Virus record (IMG/VR): IMGVR_UViG_3300028569_000182
Coordinates: 1-22,359 of that record
Length of the DNA stretch: 22,359 nucleotides
Direction: 5' to 3' (one strand)
From: a virus
A program made the translations under genes and the position numbers. Positions 14,874 through 21,439 of the stretch are shown piece after piece. Each line of letters starts with the position of its first letter. Within the stretch, counting starts at the first letter, position 1. Below the pieces are notes generated by a model, which ran no database searches, was not told the DNA's origin, and saw only the letters and a list, made by a program, of their open reading frames with translations.

Positions 14874-14902
14874 TTGTAGTTAACTAGGGTAATTATTAAC
14901 AT
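14874..14902 (+). promoter_or_regulatory. Possible promoter of the tail-fibre genes
   Basis: TTGTAG (14874-14879) and TAACAT (14897-14902) with a 17-nt spacer precede the fibre gene at 14918. The -35 is back to back with that of the divergent RHH promoter, so the RHH protein could in principle affect both. Matches to consensus are only partial. Confidence 0.35.
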
Positions 14903-14917
14903 AAAACAAGGGATATT

Positions 14918-16075
14918 ATGGCAACAAGTCCATTAAGATTACAACAAGGTTATGGTATTGGTAATGCGTTACAGCCGTTACCACCATTTTCAATTATTGC
15001 TAACCGTGCACCTACACAGCAAGATAAAGCGCGTATTGGTACATTTTGGGTATACACAGCTTTAAATAACGTATATGTATTAACATCTGTTACAGGTGGT
15101 AATAGCAACTGGCTAACATTGTCTAATGGTGGCGCTGGTGTGTTTTTAAGCTTAACTGTAAATGGTCCATCTACATTTAACGGCAATATTACACAAATAG
15201 CTGGCGTAACATCGTTATTGGCAACAACAATAAACGGATCGTTGACTCAAAATGGTGGTAATACAGTATTAAATAGCGATGCTAACGCTTCAACTATTCT
15301 AATAGGTACTGGTTTAGCTGCAAAAAATATACAAATAGGTAATCCAGCTGATGGGAGTATACGCACCTTAGGCGGCAAGTTTCTTATAAGTGACAATGCA
15401 GTATCACCTGCTACAAGTTTATTGATTGAAACCGCCGCCGCTACTGGTGCATTTTCATGTCTAGATACATTTATGCTAAATGATGTAGCAGCAGACATTC
15501 GATCATTACGATTTACTGCTTCTACTGTTGCGCCAAGACAGCAGTTTTTAAAAGCACGAGCTAATCCAGCCACAGGTGCGGGTGCAAACGTACAAAACGG
15601 TGATGCTTTAGGTCAGGTTGATTTTATTGGATTTAGACAAACCGGTGCATTAGCTGATGCTTTTATACAGGGCTCACAAATTCAAAGTATAGTAACCGAT
15701 GTAAATGCTGGATTAGGACTAATTTCATCAAATTTGCGTTTTAATACAAGAACTCCTGGAGCCGCAACTCTTACCGTAAAAGTTACTATAACAGATAGTG
15801 GCGCCCTTCAAATTAATGAAGCAGGTCAGACATTAGCTGTTCAAGGCGGTGCTGTAACTGACTTTATTGGTCAAGCAGTATTGGCTGCTGGAACTGTAAC
15901 TGTAAACAACACAAACATAACTGCCAACGATAAAATATTCTTAAGTGTAAGTCTGCCAGGTGGTACCCAAGGTATCTTGTCATACGCTATAGCTGCTGGT
16001 GCTAGTTTTACAATTACCTCGACTAATGCTTTAGACACAAGTACAGTTGAGTATTTTATTGTAAGACAAATATAA
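14918..16075 (+). CDS. Tail fibre / tail spike-like protein
   Basis: The protein has 385 aa. The N-terminal section (residues 1-70) has PPFSIIANRAPTQQDKARIG and a TFWVYTALNNVYVLTSVTGG strand pair, a common virion-anchoring start in phage fibres. Residues 75-160 are repetitive beta strands (LTVNGPSTFNGNITQIAG type) suggesting a triple-beta shaft. Residues about 200-300 contain a fibre repeat of the type LGQVDFIGF, A-IQ, SNLRFNTRTPG, VTITDSGALQI, which recurs in the larger fibre at 17101. The C-terminal part (about 310-385) is a compact beta domain that could trimerise. The SD is AAGGGA. It opens the fibre cluster behind the moron-like insertion. The host receptor is unknown. Confidence 0.8.
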   Translation: MATSPLRLQQGYGIGNALQPLPPFSIIANRAPTQQDKARIGTFWVYTALNNVYVLTSVTGGNSNWLTLSNGGAGVFLSLTVNGPSTFNGNITQIAGVTSLLATTINGSLTQNGGNTVLNSDANASTILIGTGLAAKNIQIGNPADGSIRTLGGKFLISDNAVSPATSLLIETAAATGAFSCLDTFMLNDVAADIRSLRFTASTVAPRQQFLKARANPATGAGANVQNGDALGQVDFIGFRQTGALADAFIQGSQIQSIVTDVNAGLGLISSNLRFNTRTPGAATLTVKVTITDSGALQINEAGQTLAVQGGAVTDFIGQAVLAAGTVTVNNTNITANDKIFLSVSLPGGTQGILSYAIAAGASFTITSTNALDTSTVEYFIVRQI

Positions 16076-16078
16076 CCC

Positions 16079-16234
16079 ATGAAAACCAATCTTTGCGTCG
16101 AACTTACAATTAACAGCAAAGATTTTAAATTTTATGTGCCAGTAGACACCACAGCTGTTGAATTACAACAAGCTATGGACGAGCTGGCACATATGTTGAG
16201 TTATTCTTTGCGAGAACCAGATTTATTTGACTAG
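16079..16234 (+). CDS. Small 51-aa protein between fibre genes
   Basis: The protein has 51 aa, starting with a beta stretch (LCVELTINSKDFKFYVPVD), followed by a helix (TTAVELQQAMDELAHML) and an acidic tail ending in DLFD. The ATG at 16079 comes 3 nt after the preceding stop, and it ends 8 nt before the next ATG, so it fills the gap exactly, which argues for a real cistron. The SD is poor, so translation probably depends on coupling. No family is recognised; it might be a chaperone or assembly aid for the fibres (speculation). Confidence 0.6.
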   Translation: MKTNLCVELTINSKDFKFYVPVDTTAVELQQAMDELAHMLSYSLREPDLFD

Positions 16235-16242
16235 GAAAAATT

Positions 16243-16593
16243 ATGTTAAATACGACAATAAGGGCGAGGTTTGAAGCTTTAAGAAGCTTGGCTGGTACTA
16301 CGCCTATATCTAATGCTTATTTGGCAATAGGCACACCACTAACACAACCTGCGCGTATTATAAAAATTAGCAATGAAACAGATATTAATATATTAATATC
16401 TGCAGATGGAGTTACAGATATGGATTTTATTCCTGCTAATGGCTTCGTGTTATATGATTTAGGTAGCAACAAAGCCGAACAAGCTTCAACATTACAGTTT
16501 GCTACAGGCACAAGATTTTTTGCAAAAAGAGCTGGTGCAGCAGATTCAACTTCAGGTGCTATTTATCTAACTGTTATTTACGCAGGGGTATAA
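16243..16593 (+). CDS. Small beta-rich structural protein in the fibre cluster
   Basis: The protein has 116 aa. An N-terminal helix (TTIRARFEALRSLAG) is followed by a beta sandwich-like series: YLAIGTPLTQPARIIKIS, ETDINILISADGV, FIPANGFVLYDLGSN, and a closing SGAIYLTVIYAGV. The pattern 'ARIIKISNETD..ILIS.DGV.D..FIPANGF..YD' is one I associate with small accessory proteins found among phage fibre genes. The role may be head-completion or fibre attachment and is not established. The next gene begins 1 nt after its stop, so it is part of a tight operon. Confidence 0.72.
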   Translation: MLNTTIRARFEALRSLAGTTPISNAYLAIGTPLTQPARIIKISNETDINILISADGVTDMDFIPANGFVLYDLGSNKAEQASTLQFATGTRFFAKRAGAADSTSGAIYLTVIYAGV

Positions 16594-16594
16594 T

Positions 16595-17101
16595 ATGTCA
16601 CAAAGTGGAATATTAAACCGTGGAGTCTATCCTCCTGGTACGGTTGTTGAGACTCTTCAAGGGTCTAACGTTGGTACTCTTGTTGCACCCCCTATATCAC
16701 CAGATGCAACAAATAATATTATTTTGAATAGCACTAACGGAAACCTAACGTTTTCGAATGGTGCTGGTAATATTTTAAATTTAACGGTTAATGCATCGCC
16801 AATAATAAGTTATGTTGCTATTGCTTTTGCAAATAGTCCATATACAGCATCTGTAACAACTGAATTTATTAGCTGTGATACAAGCGGTGGAGCTATAACA
16901 ATTAATTTACCGTCTGCTGGTGTTGTTCAAGGCGAGAGCTGGATTATCAAAGATAGAACTGGCCAAGCAAATATCAATCCAATTACAATTCAATCTCTTG
17001 TTGGTGGTAAAACTATTGATACAGCAGCAAATTACATTATCAATGCGTCGTTTGGCTCAGTAAGAATATTGTATAACGGCACAAATTATGAGGTGTACTG
17101 A
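16595..17101 (+). CDS. Short tail-fibre-like protein
   Basis: The protein has 168 aa. Residues 1-45 are an extended N-terminus with PPGTVVETLQGSNVGTL. Residues 35-70 (NNIILNSTNGNLTFSNGAGN) have the short repetitive strands of a fibre shaft. The C-terminal 100 residues form a beta domain with SPYTASVTTEFISCDTSGG, AITINLPSAGVVQGESWIIK and GGKTIDTAANYIIN; the 'ITINLPSA...G..W.IKD.TG.A' pattern is frequent in phage tail-fibre and spike C-terminal domains. Its stop codon overlaps the next start (TGATG), so it is co-translated with the 606-aa fibre and may be its attachment partner. Confidence 0.75.
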   Translation: MSQSGILNRGVYPPGTVVETLQGSNVGTLVAPPISPDATNNIILNSTNGNLTFSNGAGNILNLTVNASPIISYVAIAFANSPYTASVTTEFISCDTSGGAITINLPSAGVVQGESWIIKDRTGQANINPITIQSLVGGKTIDTAANYIINASFGSVRILYNGTNYEVY

Positions 17102-18921
17102 TGTCATATAACAGTTTTAGAAACGATAATAATGGTGCGGGCGAATTTGCACTGATCCAGTTTAGAAAAAGCAATAACTTTGCATCAGTTGCTGCGCTTG
17201 ATTTGTTAGGGCAAGTACTATGGTCTGGTTATGATGCTGGAACAAGCACTTATAAATCAGCTAGCTATATTTATTGCCAGGCTGTTGGCGCTCCAGCTGC
17301 TAACGTGCCGTCTGAGCTGCAATTTAACACTAGCTTTGGTACTGGTACACAATTAGCTATGACCATTGGTCAAAACGGGCAAGTTAGTATTAGTGACCCA
17401 GCTGCAAATGAAACTACGCTGGTGGTTGTTAACAATCAAACATCGCCAAACATAAACTTAAGAACTGCAAACGCTACGGCAACTAATAGTCCTCACGTTC
17501 ACTTTACACGCAGTAGAGCTGGTACAGCAGATGTACAAGCGTCTGACGATATAGGTCGTTTAGAGTTTAGAGGCTTCCAAGGTGGTACTGCCATTGAAGC
17601 GGCTGACATACGAGCGCAAGCCCAAACGGTAAACGGTGCGTCGGTCAGTGGTTCTTTACAATTTAGAACACGTCCTACCACATTTGCTGCTATAGCTACA
17701 AGGATGACTGTAAGTGCTGATGGTAACGTGACCATTAGCGCCCCAGTGTCTGGCGATGCATTAACTGCTACCGCAGTTGCTGGATCATTAGCTGCTTCAT
17801 TTGCTGGTAGTAATGCTGGAGGTGTTTCTGTTACTCAAGCTAACGGCGGTGCTGGCTCGTATCAAGCAGTACAAAGCTCCGTTGATGCGCAACCAGTATA
17901 TTTTAACGCATTTAAAAACCGTGCTGGTGGTATTATAGTAGCCAACGACGTTATATATCAACTTAATGGAACTGGTTTTGCTGATACTAATCGTACGGCT
18001 GCGTTATATCGTATATTTTCTACTAACGTTGGCGCAAATTATGTGTCAGGTGGTCATGATTGGTGGACAACGTCAACAGCTGGAACTACTGGCCAACGTA
18101 TGGTTTTAGGTGCCGATGGACTGGTAACTATAAATGCGCCTGCAGCAGCAGGAACCGCGCTTCGCGTAAACGGATTTGCTGGTACTGGTAATTATGCAGC
18201 TGAGTTTTTCGGTAATGCACCAGGTGCATTATTTGATGGGATTAGAGTTATTAATAATACTACTACAGCTGGTAGTTCATCTCAGATAGAATGCAGTGTG
18301 TCAAGTCAGGCATTAGTAACAGGCGGCGATCCATATCTGCGATTTGTTAACTATGGATTTAATGCTGTCAGTATAGGATTTGATACCTCCACACAACAAT
18401 TAGCTATGACGAGCGGAAGCGGCGTCGGTGGTGCCGGCAACTTCTTTACATGGACTATCGCAAATAACCAAATTAATCTGCCGTTGCAAGCTAGCTTCCA
18501 TGCTTATAGTGGTGCAGACCAAATAGACGTTACTGGAGCTGGAGCTGTCTATACAGTGCAGTTTAATACTGAGCGCTTTGATGTAGCTAACGGTTACAAC
18601 CCTGCAACAGGAATATACACGGCGCCAGCAGCGGGTAAATATATGTTTTATGCTCAAGTACGAGTAGATAATATCACCGCTGCCATGACTGCAGGATTCA
18701 TGCAATTTATTGTAAACGGAGGTGTTTTTACGCAAAACGATTTGAAAAATCCTTTTGCCTCTGGCTATGGGATTGTAAGCTCTTTCCAAGGAACAATTAT
18801 TGCCAACCTAGCTGCTGCAGATACTGTATCTGTACAAATTCAAATTAGTAATGGTGCTGGTGATACAGCTGACATATTAACCACTGTTTCTACATACTTC
18901 TGTGGACAACTATTATCTTAA
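17101..18921 (+). CDS. Large tail fibre with C1q-like C-terminal receptor-binding domain
   Basis: The protein has 606 aa. Residues 1-450 consist of about four successive fibre modules of roughly 80-100 aa, each with a variant of 'LG.L.F.G', 'A.I', 'S.LQF.T', 'MT...DG.V.I.AP', for example MTVSADGNVTISAP near 200 and MVLGADGLVTINAP near 340. The last 140 residues, from SFHAYSGADQ, contain TVQFNTERFDVANGYNPATG, IYTAPAAGKYMFYAQV and a final TVSTYFCGQLLS. These match the C1q/TNF-like jelly roll, a known trimeric tip of phage fibres. This is the best candidate for the main host-receptor-binding protein. A GAGGTG SD and the TGATG overlap link it to the upstream gene. Confidence 0.85.
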   Translation: MSYNSFRNDNNGAGEFALIQFRKSNNFASVAALDLLGQVLWSGYDAGTSTYKSASYIYCQAVGAPAANVPSELQFNTSFGTGTQLAMTIGQNGQVSISDPAANETTLVVVNNQTSPNINLRTANATATNSPHVHFTRSRAGTADVQASDDIGRLEFRGFQGGTAIEAADIRAQAQTVNGASVSGSLQFRTRPTTFAAIATRMTVSADGNVTISAPVSGDALTATAVAGSLAASFAGSNAGGVSVTQANGGAGSYQAVQSSVDAQPVYFNAFKNRAGGIIVANDVIYQLNGTGFADTNRTAALYRIFSTNVGANYVSGGHDWWTTSTAGTTGQRMVLGADGLVTINAPAAAGTALRVNGFAGTGNYAAEFFGNAPGALFDGIRVINNTTTAGSSSQIECSVSSQALVTGGDPYLRFVNYGFNAVSIGFDTSTQQLAMTSGSGVGGAGNFFTWTIANNQINLPLQASFHAYSGADQIDVTGAGAVYTVQFNTERFDVANGYNPATGIYTAPAAGKYMFYAQVRVDNITAAMTAGFMQFIVNGGVFTQNDLKNPFASGYGIVSSFQGTIIANLAAADTVSVQIQISNGAGDTADILTTVSTYFCGQLLS

Positions 18922-18930
18922 AGGATTATT

Positions 18931-19224
18931 ATGAAATTTTATGTAGACCAAACACAAGTATATGAACTAGATGCAACTCAACAAAAAATCATCCAAGACA
19001 ACGTCAAACCTGATTTGTTTGTAGCTGATATGGAGCGGCGTGTGGCATGGGTCATTAGTCAAAAACTAGACCAATCATTTGACCAATTATTTGCTCACTG
19101 GTTGCCGATTTTACAACAACGATATGAAAGCCTACCAAGCAATAAAAGTTCGTTTGCTGAGCTTGTATTTGTTCAGCCAGACTATAAACCCGCGTATCCA
19201 CTAGAAACACAAATTGAGGAGTAA
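18931..19224 (+). CDS. Small protein of unknown function after the fibre genes
   Basis: The protein has 97 aa, predominantly helical. It contains ELDATQQKIIQDNVKPD, an aromatic-rich middle (VAWVISQKLDQSFDQLFAHW) and an extended acidic tail (YPLETQIEE). There is no membrane segment or cofactor motif. A good AAAGGA SD precedes ATG 18931, identical in layout to that of the small ejection gene at 11453. It is the start of a short two-gene tail of the late operon. I do not recognise a named family, though small helical proteins in this position are common next to fibre genes. Confidence 0.72.
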   Translation: MKFYVDQTQVYELDATQQKIIQDNVKPDLFVADMERRVAWVISQKLDQSFDQLFAHWLPILQQRYESLPSNKSSFAELVFVQPDYKPAYPLETQIEE

Positions 19225-19225
19225 T

Positions 19226-19414
19226 ATGTTGGAACTATCACTAATAGCAAAAATACTACTTGTAGGTTCTCTTATAGGCGGTGTTGCTGTGTATAAATCA
19301 CGCACACCAGACTATAAAGACGACAACCAAGTTGAAGAAGTTGTCGAAGTAGTGTTACATAAAGTAACGGGGCTAAATGTAGATCTCACACCTGAGAGTC
19401 CTGAAAAGCCTTAA
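19226..19414 (+). CDS. Small membrane-anchored phage protein
   Basis: The protein has 62 aa with one N-terminal membrane segment (LSLIAKILLVGSLIGGVAVY, residues 4-23) followed by a charged cytoplasmic or periplasmic part. The tail carries the acidic EEVVEVVLHKVTGLNVDLTP motif and ends SPEKP. Small proteins with one membrane helix and a 'K.TG.D.DL.P.SPE' tail occur at the end of late operons in short-tailed phages. A lysis-related role such as holin-like or spanin-like is possible but not shown. The GAGGAG SD supports ATG 19226 rather than an upstream in-frame TTG. It is the last rightward gene before the terminator. Confidence 0.68.
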   Translation: MLELSLIAKILLVGSLIGGVAVYKSRTPDYKDDNQVEEVVEVVLHKVTGLNVDLTPESPEKP

Positions 19415-19421
19415 CCTTTAT

Positions 19422-19452
19422 CCCCCGCCGTCTAATGAAAGATGCGCGGGGG
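19422..19452. terminator. Terminator-like hairpin between convergent genes
   Basis: CCCCCGC (19422-19428) pairs with GCGGGGG (19446-19452) around a 17-nt loop, between the end of the late + operon and the end of the leftward ERF gene. The U-tracts are weak on both sides, but the stem is GC-only and the location is right for ending both transcripts. Confidence 0.6.
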
Positions 19453-19466
19453 AGTTTATAAAGGAA

Positions 19467-20051
19467 TCAGTTTTTAAGACGTTTTATTAAACTAGCAAAA
19501 TCACTTTGTTTAAGCTGTGCTAAGTTGCTGATTTTGTAGTGGTCGCAAATTTTAGCCGTCAATTGATCGTCTACCAGTGTTTGCAGTTGAGCTAACATGT
19601 CATTATTAATAACACCTTGATTGTTAGAAAAAACAACATTAGCAGCATAATTTCCGTCATCGTCGTCCTCGTCTGAACAAATTATCCCTATTAAATCACG
19701 ATACATCACGCGCCGCCAGTATGAATGCGCTCCACTAAATCCTTGCATGTCTCGTTTTGTAGGCTCTAGTTTTTGCCAACAACGAGTAAACTGCTGGCTT
19801 GCTCCGTGATGCAGTTCAAGCAGTGAATACACATCGCCATCTATATGTAAAACTTTGCTTATAGCGCATAAACCTTGCTCGGCTAATGCTGCCCTACTAG
19901 CACGTAGTAAATCTTCGTACAGGGCATATTTTGATTTATAGAAGGGGTTGTCTGCGTCCTTGGTGCAAATTTGAAAGTTGACTTGTGCTTTTGCAAGCGC
20001 TTTATATAACTCGCCAGTGTCGAGGCTTGATAACTCAAAATTAACAGCCAT
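19467..20051 (-). CDS. erf: ERF-family single-strand DNA annealing protein
   Basis: The protein has 194 aa. The ERF signature covers residues about 14-130: LYKALAKAQ, then DADNPFYKSKYALYEDLLRA, ALAEQGLCAIS, LLELHH, and the closing GAHSYWRRVMYRDLIGI followed by the acidic DEDDDDG. The NPF-KSKYA and S-WRR-Y-D-LGI-DEDDDG elements are the family hallmarks (P22 Erf-like recombinases). These form rings on single-stranded DNA and anneal complementary strands, helping circularisation and recombination of phage DNA. A short C-terminal part (150-194) is a helical tail. It overlaps the upstream small zinc-ribbon gene by 11 nt and is transcribed leftward with it. Recombination of this kind would also help intron homing, though no direct link is shown. 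Confidence 0.88.
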   Translation of the reverse strand: MAVNFELSSLDTGELYKALAKAQVNFQICTKDADNPFYKSKYALYEDLLRASRAALAEQGLCAISKVLHIDGDVYSLLELHHGASQQFTRCWQKLEPTKRDMQGFSGAHSYWRRVMYRDLIGIICSDEDDDDGNYAANVVFSNNQGVINNDMLAQLQTLVDDQLTAKICDHYKISNLAQLKQSDFASLIKRLKN

Positions 20052-20208
20052 TATACTCTGCCATTTCGTTGGATTGAAGTTGGTTTTTGCGGATCAGAAT
20101 CTCAAGCTTAAGATCCCTAAAGTCTTTGGTTTTACAGTCCTCGCAAAGATGAATTACTGCATATTCTCGAACTAATGGATTACATAGAAAACATTTAGTT
20201 GGTAACAT
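20041..20208 (-). CDS. Small zinc-ribbon-like protein upstream of the ERF gene
   Basis: The protein has 55 aa with two CxxC pairs: CFLC near residue 6 and CEDC near residue 22. It is likely a single zinc ribbon, followed by a helical basic segment (KDFRDLKLEILIRKNQLQS). The start at 20208 is chosen over a longer frame from 20250 because an AAGGAAG SD sits 5-11 nt upstream, whereas the longer form has none and would extend into the promoter. It overlaps the ERF start by 11 nt, so the two are coupled. The function is unknown; it might modulate recombination or replication (inference from neighbours). Confidence 0.65.
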   Translation of the reverse strand: MLPTKCFLCNPLVREYAVIHLCEDCKTKDFRDLKLEILIRKNQLQSNEMAEYNGC

Positions 20209-20223
20209 AATACTTCCTTCACT

Positions 20224-20251
20224 ATTATAAACTAATCTTAACCTAAACAAA
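20224..20251 (-). promoter_or_regulatory. Leftward early promoter for the zinc-ribbon/ERF operon
   Basis: On the - strand TATAAT (complement of 20224-20229) is a perfect -10 box. TTTGTT (complement of 20246-20251) is a partial -35 at 16-nt spacing. The start would lie about 10 nt before the SD of the zinc-ribbon gene. The -35 overlaps a palindrome. Confidence 0.5.
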
Positions 20252-20260
20252 CTAGTTTGT
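20247..20260. promoter_or_regulatory. 14-bp perfect palindrome, candidate operator
   Basis: ACAAACTAGTTTGT is self-complementary and overlaps the -35 box of the leftward ERF promoter. A repressor dimer bound here would block transcription. The binding protein is not known; the HTH protein at 20741 is a candidate by position only. Confidence 0.5.
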
Positions 20261-20262
20261 CA

Positions 20263-20300
20263 ACAAAAAACCCCCAACATTGTGAGGCGTTAGGGGTCTT
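20263..20300 (-). terminator. Rho-independent terminator of the leftward 122-aa gene
   Basis: On the - strand ACCCCTAAC (complement of 20289-20297) pairs with GTTGGGGG (complement of 20271-20278, with one bulge) and is followed by TTTTTTG. It lies just past the stop of the 122-aa gene and separates it from the ERF operon. Confidence 0.78.
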
Positions 20301-20319
20301 AAATAGGAGGAGGAAGTCA

Positions 20320-20688
20320 TTACGACAAAACTTCTGCTTCGATTGCAGGCTTGTCTGAATCAACTATCACATTATAGCGACGTACTAGCTCGCTGACAAT
20401 GTAATTTTGTAAAACTTGTTGTGTACCTGCGTTAGTAAAACCTGCGTTAATAGGCAGGCTGTAACTTACTGCTTGGTGGTAAATGGTAACTAAAATATTA
20501 TCGATTGTAATTGATTTGTCACCCTCGTGATACACGACACTAGCAACGCCATACCTTAACGGCTGAGCCTCACCACTTTTGAGCTTCTCATCCAATTGCT
20601 CTTGACTCAAAATCTCTTTTTCAATTTGCTCGCGAAAGTCTGCATCGCTGATGTGTGGAACTAGTTGTAAATCTGTTAATCTAAACAT
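20320..20688 (-). CDS. Hypothetical early protein, 122 aa
   Basis: The protein has an acidic helical region (residues 14-40, DADFREQIEKEILSQEQLD) followed by a beta-rich middle (YGVASVVYHEGD, SITIDNILVTIYHQ) and a helical C-terminus (QQVLQNYIVSELVRRYNVIV) with an acidic tail. No membrane segment, cofactor site or DNA-binding motif is visible. It starts at ATG 20688, with AAAGGTG as SD, from a divergent promoter region shared with the HTH gene, and it ends at its own terminator, so it forms a single-gene transcription unit. Such placement is typical of early, host-interaction or regulatory genes. No specific function can be claimed. Confidence 0.68.
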   Translation of the reverse strand: MFRLTDLQLVPHISDADFREQIEKEILSQEQLDEKLKSGEAQPLRYGVASVVYHEGDKSITIDNILVTIYHQAVSYSLPINAGFTNAGTQQVLQNYIVSELVRRYNVIVDSDKPAIEAEVLS

Positions 20689-20689
20689 A

Positions 20690-20717
20690 TTGACACCTTT
20701 TGATTTTATAGTATACT
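20690..20717 (+). promoter_or_regulatory. Strong sigma70 promoter for the rightward early genes
   Basis: TTGACA (20690-20695), a perfect -35 box, is followed 16 nt later by TATACT (20712-20717). The -35 overlaps the start codon of the divergent 122-aa gene. The predicted start (about 20724) leaves a short leader before the ATG at 20741. The -10 lies inside a palindrome. Confidence 0.75.
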
Positions 20718-20720
20718 ATA
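20707..20720. promoter_or_regulatory. 14-bp palindrome over the -10 box, candidate operator
   Basis: TATAGTATACTATA is self-complementary and covers the -10 element of the rightward promoter. It also offers a TATACT box on the - strand. It is a plausible site for autoregulation by the HTH protein encoded downstream, but it is AT-rich and could be incidental. Confidence 0.45.
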
Positions 20721-20740
20721 TATAACAAGAACATTATATC

Positions 20741-21037
20741 ATGAAAGCACATATGAACAGCAAAGGCCCATATTCTGGAACAGTAACAGGATATAATTTT
20801 GAACCAATTTTCTTAGCGATTATACGCGGTAAAATCATATCTAGTCAAGATGCATGTGCTGAGATAGGTATTTCAAGAACGCATTGGTTACGCATACGCT
20901 CAGGCAATAAGTACGGCGCGGGCAGTTTAGCGGTTGGAAAATTACAACGATGGGTTGCGGATAACAAACACTATCTCAAAAACAGTAAAGATTTACTTTT
21001 GTTAAAGGCGTTCCATGAAGAATTTGGAGAACAATAA
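20741..21037 (+). CDS. Putative helix-turn-helix DNA-binding protein (early regulator)
   Basis: The protein has 98 aa. Residues about 33-57, SSQDACAEIGISRTHWLRIR, have the helix-turn-helix pattern (Q-A-C-x-E-I-G-I-S-x-T-x-W-x-R-I) seen in small XRE/Cro-like proteins. The rest is a helical body that may allow dimerisation. It is the first gene behind the strongest promoter in the window, with a palindrome at that promoter, so it may regulate its own transcription and the divergent 122-aa gene. The SD is weak, and ATG at 20753 is an alternative start. The next small gene overlaps its 3' end by 23 nt. The HTH call is by eye and needs a profile search. Confidence 0.6.
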   Translation: MKAHMNSKGPYSGTVTGYNFEPIFLAIIRGKIISSQDACAEIGISRTHWLRIRSGNKYGAGSLAVGKLQRWVADNKHYLKNSKDLLLLKAFHEEFGEQ

Positions 21038-21188
21038 ACCTAAAAGATTAGTGCGAGCTAAGGTGGTCAATCTGCCGCCTGCCGTAAAGCGGTGTGAGAT
21101 TTGCTACAGCAAGCTTACGCATATACCTGTAAACCGTCGTACGATTTATAAAATGAAGTATTTTTGCAGGTGTGAAAAACAAGATTAA
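21015..21188 (+). CDS. Small cysteine-rich (zinc-binding) protein
   Basis: The protein has 57 aa: a basic N-terminus (KPKRLVRAKVV), then CEIC at residues 27-30 and CRC near residue 51-53, separated by a basic stretch (VNRRTIYKMKY). The four cysteines could bind one zinc ion. It starts inside the end of the HTH gene (23-nt overlap), with GGCG only as a weak SD, so translation is coupled. It is followed by a strong terminator hairpin that closes the two-gene unit. No named family is recognised. Confidence 0.6.
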   Translation: MKNLENNKPKRLVRAKVVNLPPAVKRCEICYSKLTHIPVNRRTIYKMKYFCRCEKQD

Positions 21189-21193
21189 AAAAA

Positions 21194-21236
21194 ATGACAA
21201 GCGTAGTTATTTCAACTATACTTGTCATAAATTTTT
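21194..21236 (+). terminator. Strong rho-independent terminator
   Basis: ATGACAAG (21194-21201) pairs with CTTGTCAT (21221-21228), and an inner GTAGTT/AACTAT stem extends it to about 14 bp. It is followed by AAATTTTT and preceded by a long A run, so it may work in both directions. It ends the HTH/Cys-rich unit just before the repeats. Confidence 0.75.
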
Positions 21237-21281
21237 AAACCCTCTACTAACTTACCGAGCCGGTGGGGGGCAACAAACAGA

Positions 21282-21439
21282 GTATAAAAGTCTACGAAAG
21301 AACAGTTAAAACATGTATAAAAGTCTTTACACAATTAAAAGGCCCGACGAAAGGACAGTTAAAACATGTATAAAAATTTTTACAAAATTAATCCCCACGA
21401 AAGGACAGTTGTAAAACATGTATAAAAGTCTAACAGAAT
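21282..21439 (+). repeat. Tandem repeats duplicating the start region of the replication-type gene
   Basis: Three copies of a unit built on ACGAAAGGACAGTT, AAAACATGTATAAAA and AATTA begin at 21294, 21347 and 21397 (periods 53 and 50). A partial copy with GTATAAAAGTCT is at 21282-21293. The last copy contains the SD and start codon of the gene at 21418. The first two copies also carry GAAAGGA, then ATG TAT AAA, and would direct short peptides of 33 and 19 codons. The array may be iterons for replication, or repeated promoter or leader elements. Positions 21237-21281 hold a small ACCG/CGGT stem and a G-run but no gene. Confidence 0.75.

Noticed and set aside
18400-18789. 129-aa - strand reading frame inside the large fibre gene
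   Set aside because: It is fully contained in the well-supported C1q-tipped fibre gene, has no SD and has a low-complexity composition; it is a shadow of the + strand codons.
19978-20175. 65-aa + strand reading frame across the ERF/zinc-ribbon overlap
   Set aside because: It is antisense to two coupled genes with good support and lacks an SD.
21282-21439. CRISPR array
   Set aside because: There are only three imperfect repeats, the intervals between the conserved parts are themselves similar, there are no unique spacers of constant length, and the last copy overlaps a start codon.
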